A stretch of 64,000 bases of DNA. It comes from Micromonospora profundi (GTDB taxonomy: Bacteria; Actinomycetota; Actinomycetes; Mycobacteriales; Micromonosporaceae). Positions 18,917-27,144 of the stretch are shown piece by piece (positions within the stretch are counted from its first letter, which is position 1; each line of letters starts with the position of its first letter). The DNA lies in the NCBI RefSeq assembly GCF_011927785.1, contig NZ_JAATJK010000001.1, positions 1,550,001-1,614,000 of the forward strand, in the 5' to 3' direction. Made by a program: the position numbers and the translations under genes. The notes beneath the pieces are model-generated. The model was not told where the DNA came from. It searched no databases and saw nothing but the letters and a program-made list of their open reading frames with translations.

Positions 18917-21712
18917 ATGGCATCCGCGATCTGGCAGAAACGGCGCCGCCGCCGGGACGACGAGCCCATCGTCCAGCACATGGTGGGCAACGCGATGGTT
19001 CTGCACGCCCCCGACTCGATCAGCGCGGAGGCGCAGTCGCTCGCCCTGGCGGTCACCGAGGACGCCGACAACGACGTGGTGGTACTCGACCTGGTCGAGG
19101 GCCTCGCCATCGACTCGTGGGAGTCGATGGCCAACGTGCTGCCCCGGCGCCGCCGCGGCATCCGGCTGATGGCGTGCGGCCGGCACCGGGACTCCGCGGC
19201 GATGGCCGGGCAGTGGCTGTCCGAGCGGCTGAACCGTACTGTCATCGCACCCGACGGCGACCTGGTGCGCGGAGCCGGCGGTGCGCTCCTGGTGCACTCC
19301 AACCGGCGAAGCGGCTGGGTGCGTTTCCGGCCCGGTCGGCCGCCGAGCTGGGACGCCAAGCGGTACCCCGCGCCGGTGTGGGACGGCGCGGTCATCGAGA
19401 ACCGGGCGACCAGCGCCACCGCCGGCATCCAGCCGCTGCCCGGTGGTGTGTGGATCCACGACAGCCAGTCCCCGCAGATCATCGCCCAGCACCGGCGGCA
19501 GCTGACCGACGACGTCCCGTGCGACCCGGAGACGATGACGGTGCTGCTGGGATGCCCGGGAACGCCGCCGTTGTCGCTGGACGACGTGGTGCGGTTCTGG
19601 CGTGAGCTGGAGCCGGACGTGCAGGCGCGGGCCCGTTTCGTGCAGTACGGCGAGGTCCGGCTCCCCGAGGGCGAGGCGCTGGGGCAGGCACTGGCGGACC
19701 TGTTCGGCACCTCGGTGATCTGTTACACCGGCGTGCCGGTCGGCACCCAACGGGAACGGCAGGTCCGCACGGTACGCGCGGACGGAACCCGCGGGTGGCC
19801 GCCGTTCGCCATCGAACTCGGCTACACCCCGCGGGCGCACGAGAACTCCCGCGCCGCCCGGCCGGTCATCCTCAGCCACCGGCCGCCGCTGCGCTGGACC
19901 GAGGAGATCGACCCCCGCGTCTACTGGTACGCCCCCGACGCCGTCGTCGAGGTGGTCGAGGCGGGCCTGTGGGTGCGTGCGGTGGACGAGCCGGGCAACG
20001 CCGAGCGGGTGCGCGCGGCGACACTGGACACCTCAGGGGTGACGCTGATCTTCGACGACTCGGAGCCCAAGCGCGTCGACCGCCTGCGGGGGCTGGCCGC
20101 GGACCTGGCGGCCCGGCTGCCGGAGCGCGAGGGCGGGACCCTGATGGCCGCGTCGGTGCTCACTCCGGGTAGCAAGTCGGCAGGCCGGGCGGACGCTACC
20201 CTCGACGTCACCCCGATCGCCGCCCTGAACGGTGTTCCGGTGGAGATCAAGGCAGCACCGGCCGTCGAGGCGCCGCCGGCCGTGGCGGTGGCAGCGGTGG
20301 TCGAGTCACCGGCCGTGGAGCCCCTCTCCGAGCGGACGCTCGCGCTCCGTATGCCCGCCGCGTCGCCGCCGATCGGCGAGCCCCGGCCCGCCCGAGGTGT
20401 GGCCTCGATCGACCGTGTTGATCAACCGGTGCCGCCTCCGCCCACAGCGTTTTTGCGGCCTGCGGCGTCCGTGCCGCCGCCACCTGCGGCGTTCATGCTG
20501 CCCGTGCCGCCCGTCGTGCCGCCTGCGCCGCCGCCACCCGCTGCGTCCGACGCGCCGCCGACCCCGGACGTCATGCCGCCTGCGCTGCCGCCACCTGCGG
20601 CGCTCGAGGCGCCGACCCCGGACGTCGAGCCGCCTGCGCTGCCGCCACCTGCGGCGTTCGTGCCGCCCGCGCCGGCGGTTGTGCCGCCTGCGTTGCCGTC
20701 GCCTGCGGTGGACCCCGCGCCGGCGGTGGCCCCGCCATCCATGCCGACCGGGGTCGTCCTGCCCGTCGACGTCGAAACGGCGGCTGACACCCCGGTGCCG
20801 GCGCGGTCAGCCGAGGCGACGAAACCACCCACCGAGGCGGCATCCGAGGAAACCCCACCTCGCACTACCGCCGGCATCGTGCGGGTGCAGCCGGTTCCCA
20901 CCGCGTCGGCGAGCGCGCTGCTGCCCTCCCGGCCGCTGGACGAGGAACGCGGCTGGCTGCGCCGTACGCTGAGCCGGGAATTCGACCACATGGCGTCCTC
21001 GGTGTCGCGGATCATCTCCGAGCACCCCGGTTTGCAGGCCGGCGGCACCCCGGCCGGCGACCTGCTCGCCGACTCGGTCGCCGTACGGCTGTACCTCACC
21101 CGCCGTGGCGAACGCGTCAACGCGGCCCTGCGGACCGGCGTGGCCGGCCCGCACGTGCCGTTCGCCCGGTGCGTGGTTGCCGGTCTGTCGCGGCTTCCGT
21201 CGTTTCGCGGGAGCACGATGTTCCGCATCTCGCCGGACGAACGGGAGTGGGCGTTGTACCGCGGCCGCAAGCTGGTCACGGACTGGTCGCTGGTCAACGC
21301 GCTGACGCGTCCGCACGAGGGCCAGGAGGGTGACACCGACCTGCTGATCTGGTCGATGACGGCCCGACGTACGGCGCTGCTCGAACCGGAGGGCGAGGAC
21401 CGGATCGAGGACCGCGTGCTGTTCCTGCCGGGAACGAGTTTCAAGATTCTCGAGGCGCGGCCGCCTGCTGACGGTCAACGCGGAGCGATTCTGCTGCGCG
21501 AGATCGGCACCAACGAGATCGACGCGGACGGCCGGCTCCACCAGAACGGTGCGTCCCTGGACGAGTTGGCGAACACCGCGCTGCACCGCAGCCTGGAACG
21601 CTGGGGGACGCCGACGCCGACGCCGACGCCGTCGCCGTCGCCGGTCACCGCCACGACACGTGGCTGTTTCCGGGTCCTGCCCGGCTTGGACGGAGAAGGT
21701 GAGGGCCGATGA
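18917..21712 (+). CDS. Large ESX-locus protein with possible C-terminal ADP-ribosyltransferase-like domain
   Basis: 931 aa. Residues of about 75-145 (RGIRLMACGRHRD...VIAPDGDLV...GWVRFRPG) match a Rossmann-like pattern frequent in polymorphic toxin proteins; a second related stretch lies at about 235-310. Residues of about 505-610 are Pro/Ala repeats (PPALPPPAA). The C-terminal 250 residues are folded: SFRGSTMF (Arg764), LIWSMTAR (Ser813), then DRIEDRVLFLPGTSFKIL (Glu831), the order and spacing of R-S-E ADP-ribosyltransferases, including the VLFLPGTxFKIL strand that follows the catalytic Glu. The usual ExE is incomplete, so it may be inactive. It overlaps the EccA-like gene by 4 bp. The domain call is a pattern match by eye. 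Confidence 0.6.
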   Translation: MASAIWQKRRRRRDDEPIVQHMVGNAMVLHAPDSISAEAQSLALAVTEDADNDVVVLDLVEGLAIDSWESMANVLPRRRRGIRLMACGRHRDSAAMAGQWLSERLNRTVIAPDGDLVRGAGGALLVHSNRRSGWVRFRPGRPPSWDAKRYPAPVWDGAVIENRATSATAGIQPLPGGVWIHDSQSPQIIAQHRRQLTDDVPCDPETMTVLLGCPGTPPLSLDDVVRFWRELEPDVQARARFVQYGEVRLPEGEALGQALADLFGTSVICYTGVPVGTQRERQVRTVRADGTRGWPPFAIELGYTPRAHENSRAARPVILSHRPPLRWTEEIDPRVYWYAPDAVVEVVEAGLWVRAVDEPGNAERVRAATLDTSGVTLIFDDSEPKRVDRLRGLAADLAARLPEREGGTLMAASVLTPGSKSAGRADATLDVTPIAALNGVPVEIKAAPAVEAPPAVAVAAVVESPAVEPLSERTLALRMPAASPPIGEPRPARGVASIDRVDQPVPPPPTAFLRPAASVPPPPAAFMLPVPPVVPPAPPPPAASDAPPTPDVMPPALPPPAALEAPTPDVEPPALPPPAAFVPPAPAVVPPALPSPAVDPAPAVAPPSMPTGVVLPVDVETAADTPVPARSAEATKPPTEAASEETPPRTTAGIVRVQPVPTASASALLPSRPLDEERGWLRRTLSREFDHMASSVSRIISEHPGLQAGGTPAGDLLADSVAVRLYLTRRGERVNAALRTGVAGPHVPFARCVVAGLSRLPSFRGSTMFRISPDEREWALYRGRKLVTDWSLVNALTRPHEGQEGDTDLLIWSMTARRTALLEPEGEDRIEDRVLFLPGTSFKILEARPPADGQRGAILLREIGTNEIDADGRLHQNGASLDELANTALHRSLERWGTPTPTPTPSPSPVTATTRGCFRVLPGLDGEGEGR

Positions 21713-24700
21713 GCCGACAGGTGTTGACAGTGGGAGGGGCGGAGCCGGGTGCCTTCGCGACGATCGGTGCCGCCGTCGCACGGGCCGATCCCGACGCGAC
21801 GATCATTGTGCATCCCGGCCGGTACGCGGAACGGTTGGTGCTCGACAAGAGGGTGACGATCAGTGCGGCGCCGGGCGGCCCCGTGGAGGTGCACGTCGAA
21901 GAGGGCAGCGTGCTGGTCGTACGTGGCCAGGGTGCCCAATTGCGGGGCGTCACGTTGATCAGCGAAGACTCGCAGCTGGCAGCCCTGGACGTCTACGCAG
22001 GCGAGGTGGCGCTCGACGACTGCCGGGTGACCGGCGCGGCGTGGACGGCGTTGCTCGCCCGGATGGACGGCTCCCTGGCCCTGCGCGGCTGTGACGTCCG
22101 AGCCCCGTCGGGCGCGGGGATCGTGGTGATGTCCGCGGGCGTCAGCACCGTCGAGGACACGCTTGTGCACGACGTTGGCACCTCCGGCGTGGTGGTAAGC
22201 GAGCACGGGTCCCTGACCCTGCGGCGCTGCGTCGTCCGAGGTGCTGCGGCGAACGGCGTGTGCGCCAACGGTGATGCTCGACTTGTCATGGAGCAGTGCG
22301 AGGTCGACGCCTCGGCGAAGCCGGCGATCGTCGTCGAGCAGCGTGCCACAGCCCAGATCCGGCACCTGACGGTGACCGGCAGCGCCAACGTGGACCTGTT
22401 CCTTCGTGGCGCGATCGACGTGACGATAAGCGATTCCACATTCAGCGGGGCCGCGGTGCAGTCGGCGCACATCACCGACGGCGCCGCCCCTCGATTCACC
22501 CGCTGCGCGTTCAGCGAAGCCGGTCACACCGCGATCCACGTCGGCGGCGGGGCGCGGCCGGAGTTCACCGAGTGCACCGTCACCGACACCCCGGTGGGAG
22601 TTCACGCGGAGAACGCCAGCCCGCACCTGAACGGCGTGACAGTGCGCGGCACGAGCGAGCACGCCGTCATCGTGACCGGGGAGAGCGCCGTCAGGCTGCG
22701 GCGCCTGCGAGCGAATTCGACGGGCGGCGTCGCGGTGCGGGACGGAGCCACCGTCGACGGCGTCGACCTGGTCCTGGACGGCGTCGCCATGCCGGTGCTG
22801 ACGCTCGCGGACGGGTCCCGGGCAGTCCTGCGCGATGTCCAGGTGACCGCCGCCGGGCCGGACGCGGTGACAGCTACCGGCAGTTCCCGCCTGGATCTGC
22901 GGTCGGCGGTGCTGACGGGCGGGGGCCTGCGGGTGGACAACGCCGAGTTGGAGGTGACCGACACCGAGATCCGCGAGGCGGCGCGGGACGGTCTGCTGGT
23001 GCAGGACCGGGCCACGGTCACCGCGACCCGGCTGCGGGTGCGACGGGCCGGCAGCGACGGTGTCCGGTTGACAAGCGGCGGCGGCGGTGACTTCACCGAC
23101 TGCGAGATCCTTGACAGCGCTGTCACCGGCTTCAACGTGGACACCGCCGAACCGGTGTCGCTGGTGCGATCGGTCGTCCGCAACAGCGGCAAGAGCGACC
23201 TGCGCCGGGCCGAGGGCTCCCACCTGACGGTGGAGTCGCTCACCAGTGGCGGGCCGCCGGTCGGTCAGCCCGTGCGGGAACAGGCTGTCCGGGACGACAC
23301 CGATGCGGAGCCGCAGCAGGATCAGGGATCCGACGAACTGAGCGGCCCGCTGCAGGAGCTCAACAGCCTGATCGGTCTGCGCGGCGTCAAGCAGGAGGTG
23401 ACCGCGCTGATCAACCTGATGAAGATGGCGCAGGTGCGACAGCAGCGGGGGCTGCCGATGCCGCCGATGAGCCGGCACCTGGTCTTCGCCGGACCGCCGG
23501 GTACCGGCAAGACCACCGTCGCACGCCTGTACGGCTCGGTGCTGGCCGAACTCGGCATCCTGTCGAAGGGGCACATGGTCGAGGCGGCGCGCGCCGACCT
23601 GGTGGGGCAGTACATCGGGTCGACCGCGATCAAGACCACCGAGCTGGTCACCAAGGCGCTCGGCGGGGTGCTCTTCATCGACGAGGCGTACACGCTGTCG
23701 GCCGGCTCCGGCGGCTCGGGGCCGGATTTCGGCCAGGAGGCCATCGACGCGTTGATGAAGATGATGGAGGACCACCGCGACGAACTGGTCGTCATCGTCG
23801 CCGGGTACTCCGAGTTGATGGAGCAGTTCCTCGCCTCGAACCCCGGTCTGGCCTCCCGCTTCACGCGCACCGTCGAGTTCCCCAACTACTCCGTCGAGGA
23901 ACTTGTCACAATCACCTCCAACCTGTGCGGGAAGCATTACTACGAGCTGACCGACGACGCGGTGGGAGCCCTCACCACGTACTTCGAGCGCATCCCGAAG
24001 AACTCGACGTTCGGCAACGGCCGGGTGGCGCGCAAACTCTTCGAGGCGATGATCAACAATCAGGCGTCCCGCCTCGCCGCCGAACCGCCGTCCACGGAGA
24101 TCCAGCTCAACCGGCTCACCGCCGCCGACATCGAGCCGGAGCTGGCCTCCCTCGCCGAGCTGCCGATGGAGCAGACCGCACAGCTGGATGTCGCCACCCA
24201 CCCGCGAGAGGCCGTAGCAGCCTCCCGGACGTGGGCGCGTGTCGCCAACCTGGTCGGTGCCCCGTCCGTACGCGAGGCCCTCGGGCAGGCCGTGGTGGGA
24301 CTCTGCGATCTACACGGTCGCCGCCGGGCGTTCGGACGAGCCGGGAACATCATCATCTCCGGCCAGCGGGGCACTGGCCGCAGCGAGTTCGCCCGGCTGT
24401 ACGTGATGCTCCTGTCGGAGCTGAATCTGATCCCCATCGGCCAGCAGGTACGGATGTCCACCCGGGACCAGCTCGCGCCGCAGTGGGCCGGGCAGGCCGA
24501 CGACCTGATCCGGGCAGCGCTCCAGGAGGCAACCGGCGGGGGCCTGGTCGTGGAGGCCACCGGGGAGGAACAGGACGCGGAGGTCGTCCACGCGCTTGTC
24601 GAGCAGGTCCGGGCCGCCCCGGGGGGACCCGTCGTCGTCCTTGTCGGCGAACCCGCCGGCCTGGCCGCACTTCACTCCGCGGTACCCGGCATCCCGGAGA

Positions 24701-24975
24701 CGTTCGGCCAGGAGTGGTCCGTGCCCGCCTACTCCCCGGCCGAACTCGGCGAGATCGCGGTACGGCACCTGCTGCGTCGCGGGCACATCGTCCCCGACGA
24801 CGTGCGGGCCGCCATCGTCGAGCTGGCAACGAATCTGCCCGCACAGACGGTCCACGCGGCCCACCGATTCTCGTACGCCCTGACCCGCACCGCCGCATCG
24901 CGGACCCTCGCGCCGGCCGACCTCACCGGCTCCGCGCCTGCGTCGATGTCCGGCGGCCTGTCCGCGGTCGGCTGA
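21709..24975 (+). CDS. EccA-like AAA+ ATPase with an N-terminal beta-helix
   Basis: 1,088 aa. Residues of about 10-510 are short repeats of strand-turn units (for example VTISDSTFSGA, SPHLNGVTVRG) characteristic of right-handed parallel beta-helix (NosD/pectate-lyase-like) proteins. Residues of about 540-800 are a CbxX/SpoVK-type AAA+ domain with GPPGTGKT (595-602) and VLFIDEAYTL (Asp658), the same family as EccA. A second AAA-like domain at about 850-1075 has GQRGTGRS (885-892), with the Walker lysine changed to arginine. Canonical EccA has a TPR N-terminus; here it is replaced by a beta-helix. It is probably a cytosolic ESX accessory ATPase. Confidence 0.85.
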   Translation: MSRQVLTVGGAEPGAFATIGAAVARADPDATIIVHPGRYAERLVLDKRVTISAAPGGPVEVHVEEGSVLVVRGQGAQLRGVTLISEDSQLAALDVYAGEVALDDCRVTGAAWTALLARMDGSLALRGCDVRAPSGAGIVVMSAGVSTVEDTLVHDVGTSGVVVSEHGSLTLRRCVVRGAAANGVCANGDARLVMEQCEVDASAKPAIVVEQRATAQIRHLTVTGSANVDLFLRGAIDVTISDSTFSGAAVQSAHITDGAAPRFTRCAFSEAGHTAIHVGGGARPEFTECTVTDTPVGVHAENASPHLNGVTVRGTSEHAVIVTGESAVRLRRLRANSTGGVAVRDGATVDGVDLVLDGVAMPVLTLADGSRAVLRDVQVTAAGPDAVTATGSSRLDLRSAVLTGGGLRVDNAELEVTDTEIREAARDGLLVQDRATVTATRLRVRRAGSDGVRLTSGGGGDFTDCEILDSAVTGFNVDTAEPVSLVRSVVRNSGKSDLRRAEGSHLTVESLTSGGPPVGQPVREQAVRDDTDAEPQQDQGSDELSGPLQELNSLIGLRGVKQEVTALINLMKMAQVRQQRGLPMPPMSRHLVFAGPPGTGKTTVARLYGSVLAELGILSKGHMVEAARADLVGQYIGSTAIKTTELVTKALGGVLFIDEAYTLSAGSGGSGPDFGQEAIDALMKMMEDHRDELVVIVAGYSELMEQFLASNPGLASRFTRTVEFPNYSVEELVTITSNLCGKHYYELTDDAVGALTTYFERIPKNSTFGNGRVARKLFEAMINNQASRLAAEPPSTEIQLNRLTAADIEPELASLAELPMEQTAQLDVATHPREAVAASRTWARVANLVGAPSVREALGQAVVGLCDLHGRRRAFGRAGNIIISGQRGTGRSEFARLYVMLLSELNLIPIGQQVRMSTRDQLAPQWAGQADDLIRAALQEATGGGLVVEATGEEQDAEVVHALVEQVRAAPGGPVVVLVGEPAGLAALHSAVPGIPETFGQEWSVPAYSPAELGEIAVRHLLRRGHIVPDDVRAAIVELATNLPAQTVHAAHRFSYALTRTAASRTLAPADLTGSAPASMSGGLSAVG

Positions 24976-24994
24976 CCTGACGAAGGAGATCACC

Positions 24995-25273
24995 ATGCAA
25001 CCTCGGCTCGATCAGAACGCCACCGCGATGGAGGCGCGGCTGGCCGGCGCGACGGCCACCGGCCGGTCGGCGGACGGCCTGGTCACCATCGTGGTGGGCG
25101 GCCTCGGCGACGTCCGTGCCGTGCGCGTGGAGCCGCGCGCGCTGGACCTTGAGGACGTGACCGCCCTGGAGGCGGCCTTTGCGGAGGCGCTCCGCTCCGC
25201 CTTCGAGGCCGGCCGCCGGCTGGTCCTGGACACCATGATGGCGGCCGCGCTGGAGCGGGCGTCGGCGACCTGA
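24995..25273 (+). CDS. YbaB/EbfC-like protein, second copy
   Basis: 92 aa behind a strong AAGGAGATCACC site. The N-terminal helix, then GLVTIVVGGLGDVRAVRVEP and a C-terminal helix, follow the YbaB fold with near-normal length. It closes the rightward ESX operon 19 bp after the AAA+ gene, so the locus has a YbaB-like gene at each end. It may act on DNA or, as the recurrent linkage suggests, as a structural partner in secretion; the latter is speculation. Confidence 0.75.
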   Translation: MQPRLDQNATAMEARLAGATATGRSADGLVTIVVGGLGDVRAVRVEPRALDLEDVTALEAAFAEALRSAFEAGRRLVLDTMMAAALERASAT

Positions 25274-25419
25274 CGGTCAGGCCAGCAGGGCCGCGAGGGC
25301 CCCGGTGCTCGCTCGGCGGTGTCGGGTTCGCGGCCGTGGGCGGATGTCGCTGAACTTTGGCCGCGTACGAGCGTCCTCAGAGGGGATGGAACCTATCTTC
25401 CCGTTGGGGGTTGCTGGTC

Positions 25420-26043
25420 GTGGCGGAGACGCGTGTTCTGGTACAGGCGACCGACCCGCTTCTGGCGGTCGGGCTGTCGAGCTACCTGGCGATGCATCCC
25501 GACATCACAGTGGTGGAGGCGAATGACCCGGACTCGTTCGATGTTGCTGTCGTGGGGGCCGAGGGCTTCACGGCCGCGACGATCAGGATGCTTCGCCTGA
25601 CGGCAGTGACTGCGGCGCGGCCCGTGGTGCTCGTCATCCCCGACATCGACGATCTGCAGCTGATCACGGCGGTGGAATGCGGGGTGGTTGCCATCCTTCC
25701 CCGTGCTTCGGTCAACCAGGAACGCCTCGTCCGGAGTGTTCATGCCGCCGAGGCCGGCGGTGGGATCATGCCGCCGCACCTCATCGGCAGCCTGCTCGAG
25801 CACTTCCGGCGGCTGCAGCGGGAGGTGCTGCTGCCCAACGGCCTGACCCTCACCGGGCTGACCTCCCGCGAGATCGAGGTGCTGCGGCTGATGGCCGACG
25901 GATTGGACACCACCGAGATCGCCGAGGAGATCCGGTACTCCGTACGGACAGTCAAGACGATCATCTACGGGGTGATGGACCGGTACGAGCTCCGTAGCCG
26001 GTCACATGCGGTCGCGTACGCGGTGCGCGCGGGTTTGATCTGA
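25420..26043 (+). CDS. LuxR/NarL-type regulator with atypical receiver domain
   Basis: 207 aa from GTG (VAETRVLVQATDPLLAVGL); an in-frame TTG at 25411 and an ATG at 25357 are alternatives. Residues 1-120 have the receiver fold, but the position of the phosphorylated Asp reads DVAVVGAEGF, with no acidic residue after the third strand. The C-terminal 65 residues (LTSREIEVLRLMADGLDTTEIAEEI...SVRTVKTIIYGVMDRY) are a standard LuxR helix-turn-helix. It probably regulates the ESX operon by a phosphorylation-independent route. No sensor kinase is nearby. A TGAACT-15 bp-CGTCCT sequence lies at 25351-25377. Confidence 0.85.
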   Translation: MAETRVLVQATDPLLAVGLSSYLAMHPDITVVEANDPDSFDVAVVGAEGFTAATIRMLRLTAVTAARPVVLVIPDIDDLQLITAVECGVVAILPRASVNQERLVRSVHAAEAGGGIMPPHLIGSLLEHFRRLQREVLLPNGLTLTGLTSREIEVLRLMADGLDTTEIAEEIRYSVRTVKTIIYGVMDRYELRSRSHAVAYAVRAGLI

Positions 26044-26060
26044 GGGCTCGCGCGCAATGA

Positions 26061-26082
26061 GGCCGGTGCGGATCCTCCGGCC
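26061..26082. terminator. Weak hairpin between convergent genes
   Basis: GGCCGG (26061-26066) pairs with CCGGCC (26077-26082) in the 45-bp gap between the LuxR regulator and the leftward gene ending at 26089. The stem is short and no T-run follows, so it is only a possible bidirectional terminator. Confidence 0.3.
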
Positions 26083-26088
26083 GGACGC

Positions 26089-27117
26089 TCAGGACAGGAG
26101 GCTGGACAGGGCGCGGTGTTCGGCGACCGGGTCTGATTCGGGCACCAGATAGTCGCGGGCGCGGATGTGAGTCAGCAGCTTGTCGTCGGGGCTCACCGCG
26201 TAGGTACGCAGGAAGTACGCGACCGCGTCCGTCCAGATCCACCGTCCGTCGGTGCGGAAGCTCAGCGGCACCACCGGGCCGGCGCTCTCGTCGAAGGGGT
26301 CGGTCTCGCGCGCCTCGGTGGCGAGCAGCACGGCCCCGCCCTCCAGGTAGTCCAGCACGCGCCGCATCTCGTCGCCGTCGGTGATCGTCGGGCGGTCGGC
26401 GGAGAACTGCCCGCCGGTGGTGGGGTGGTAGGCGTCGAAGACCCGGGCGGTCGAGACCGGCTGGGCGTCTGCCGCGGCCCAGAGAAGCGCTGACCGGCCC
26501 CGGGCGAGTTGCTGGTAGCGCGGTAGGACCGTCCGATTGTGGAACGCCTCGACCTGAGGATGGGCGACTCCGCTGCGGGCGACGGCGTCCTGCACCTGTG
26601 CGCAGGCTGCCGGTAGGCCGTTGGGATCGCCGCCGACGAGCAGCAGATAGATCGGGACCTGCTGGTCCTGATCCGGTGAGTCCCGACGCCATGCCCGCCA
26701 GAGGGCAACCCCGTCGGCGACCCCGCGCGCGGCATCGACGGCGGCCGAATCCGGCTCGTCCATACGCTCGACGGCCCCGGTCAGGTCGAGGACCAGCGGT
26801 GTGACGCCTATCGGATCGGACCGTTCCGGGGCGAATTCGGGCTCCGGCGGTGCCGTGCCGGCGTTCGGCGCAGCGGCGGCACGCCACGCCGCAACCCGGT
26901 CGTCAGGCACGAGCGTGGACAGCAGGTCCAGGTCCGTCTCGCGCAACGACATTCGAGGGGTAGCCGTGCTCGTCAGCACCGCGTCGGCCGCCTCGGCGAG
27001 CCGTCGCCCGGCGAGGTGGCTGCGCGCTGCGGCGACGGCCGCGTCGGGCATCCAGCCCGCCACGCGCAGCAACAGGTAGTGGAGTTCCAGTAGGCGGCTG
27101 TCAGCGGCGCCGGTCAT
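26089..27117 (-). CDS. FRTDG/WIW-motif protein of unknown function, possible immunity or accessory protein
   Basis: 342 aa with no signal peptide. The C-terminal part reads VPLSFRTDGRWIWTDAVAYFLRTY and DKLLTHIRAR, a motif widespread in actinobacterial proteins of unknown function, often beside polymorphic toxins. The N-terminal 100 residues are helical. It follows the lectin/DUF6461 gene by 27 bp on the same strand, so the two form an operon convergent to the ESX operon. An immunity role toward one of the ESX effectors is an inference from position and motif only. Confidence 0.7.
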   Translation of the reverse strand: MTGAADSRLLELHYLLLRVAGWMPDAAVAAARSHLAGRRLAEAADAVLTSTATPRMSLRETDLDLLSTLVPDDRVAAWRAAAAPNAGTAPPEPEFAPERSDPIGVTPLVLDLTGAVERMDEPDSAAVDAARGVADGVALWRAWRRDSPDQDQQVPIYLLLVGGDPNGLPAACAQVQDAVARSGVAHPQVEAFHNRTVLPRYQQLARGRSALLWAAADAQPVSTARVFDAYHPTTGGQFSADRPTITDGDEMRRVLDYLEGGAVLLATEARETDPFDESAGPVVPLSFRTDGRWIWTDAVAYFLRTYAVSPDDKLLTHIRARDYLVPESDPVAEHRALSSLLS

Positions 27118-27144
27118 GATGATCTGCTCCGTCCCGATGAAGGG

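Noticed and set aside
17171..19879. A 902-codon minus-strand open frame over eccD and eccB
   Set aside because: Same antisense artefact; eccB and eccD are certain on the plus strand.
21475..24201. A 908-codon minus-strand open frame over the EccA-like gene
   Set aside because: The plus-strand protein has intact AAA+ motifs; the minus frame has none.
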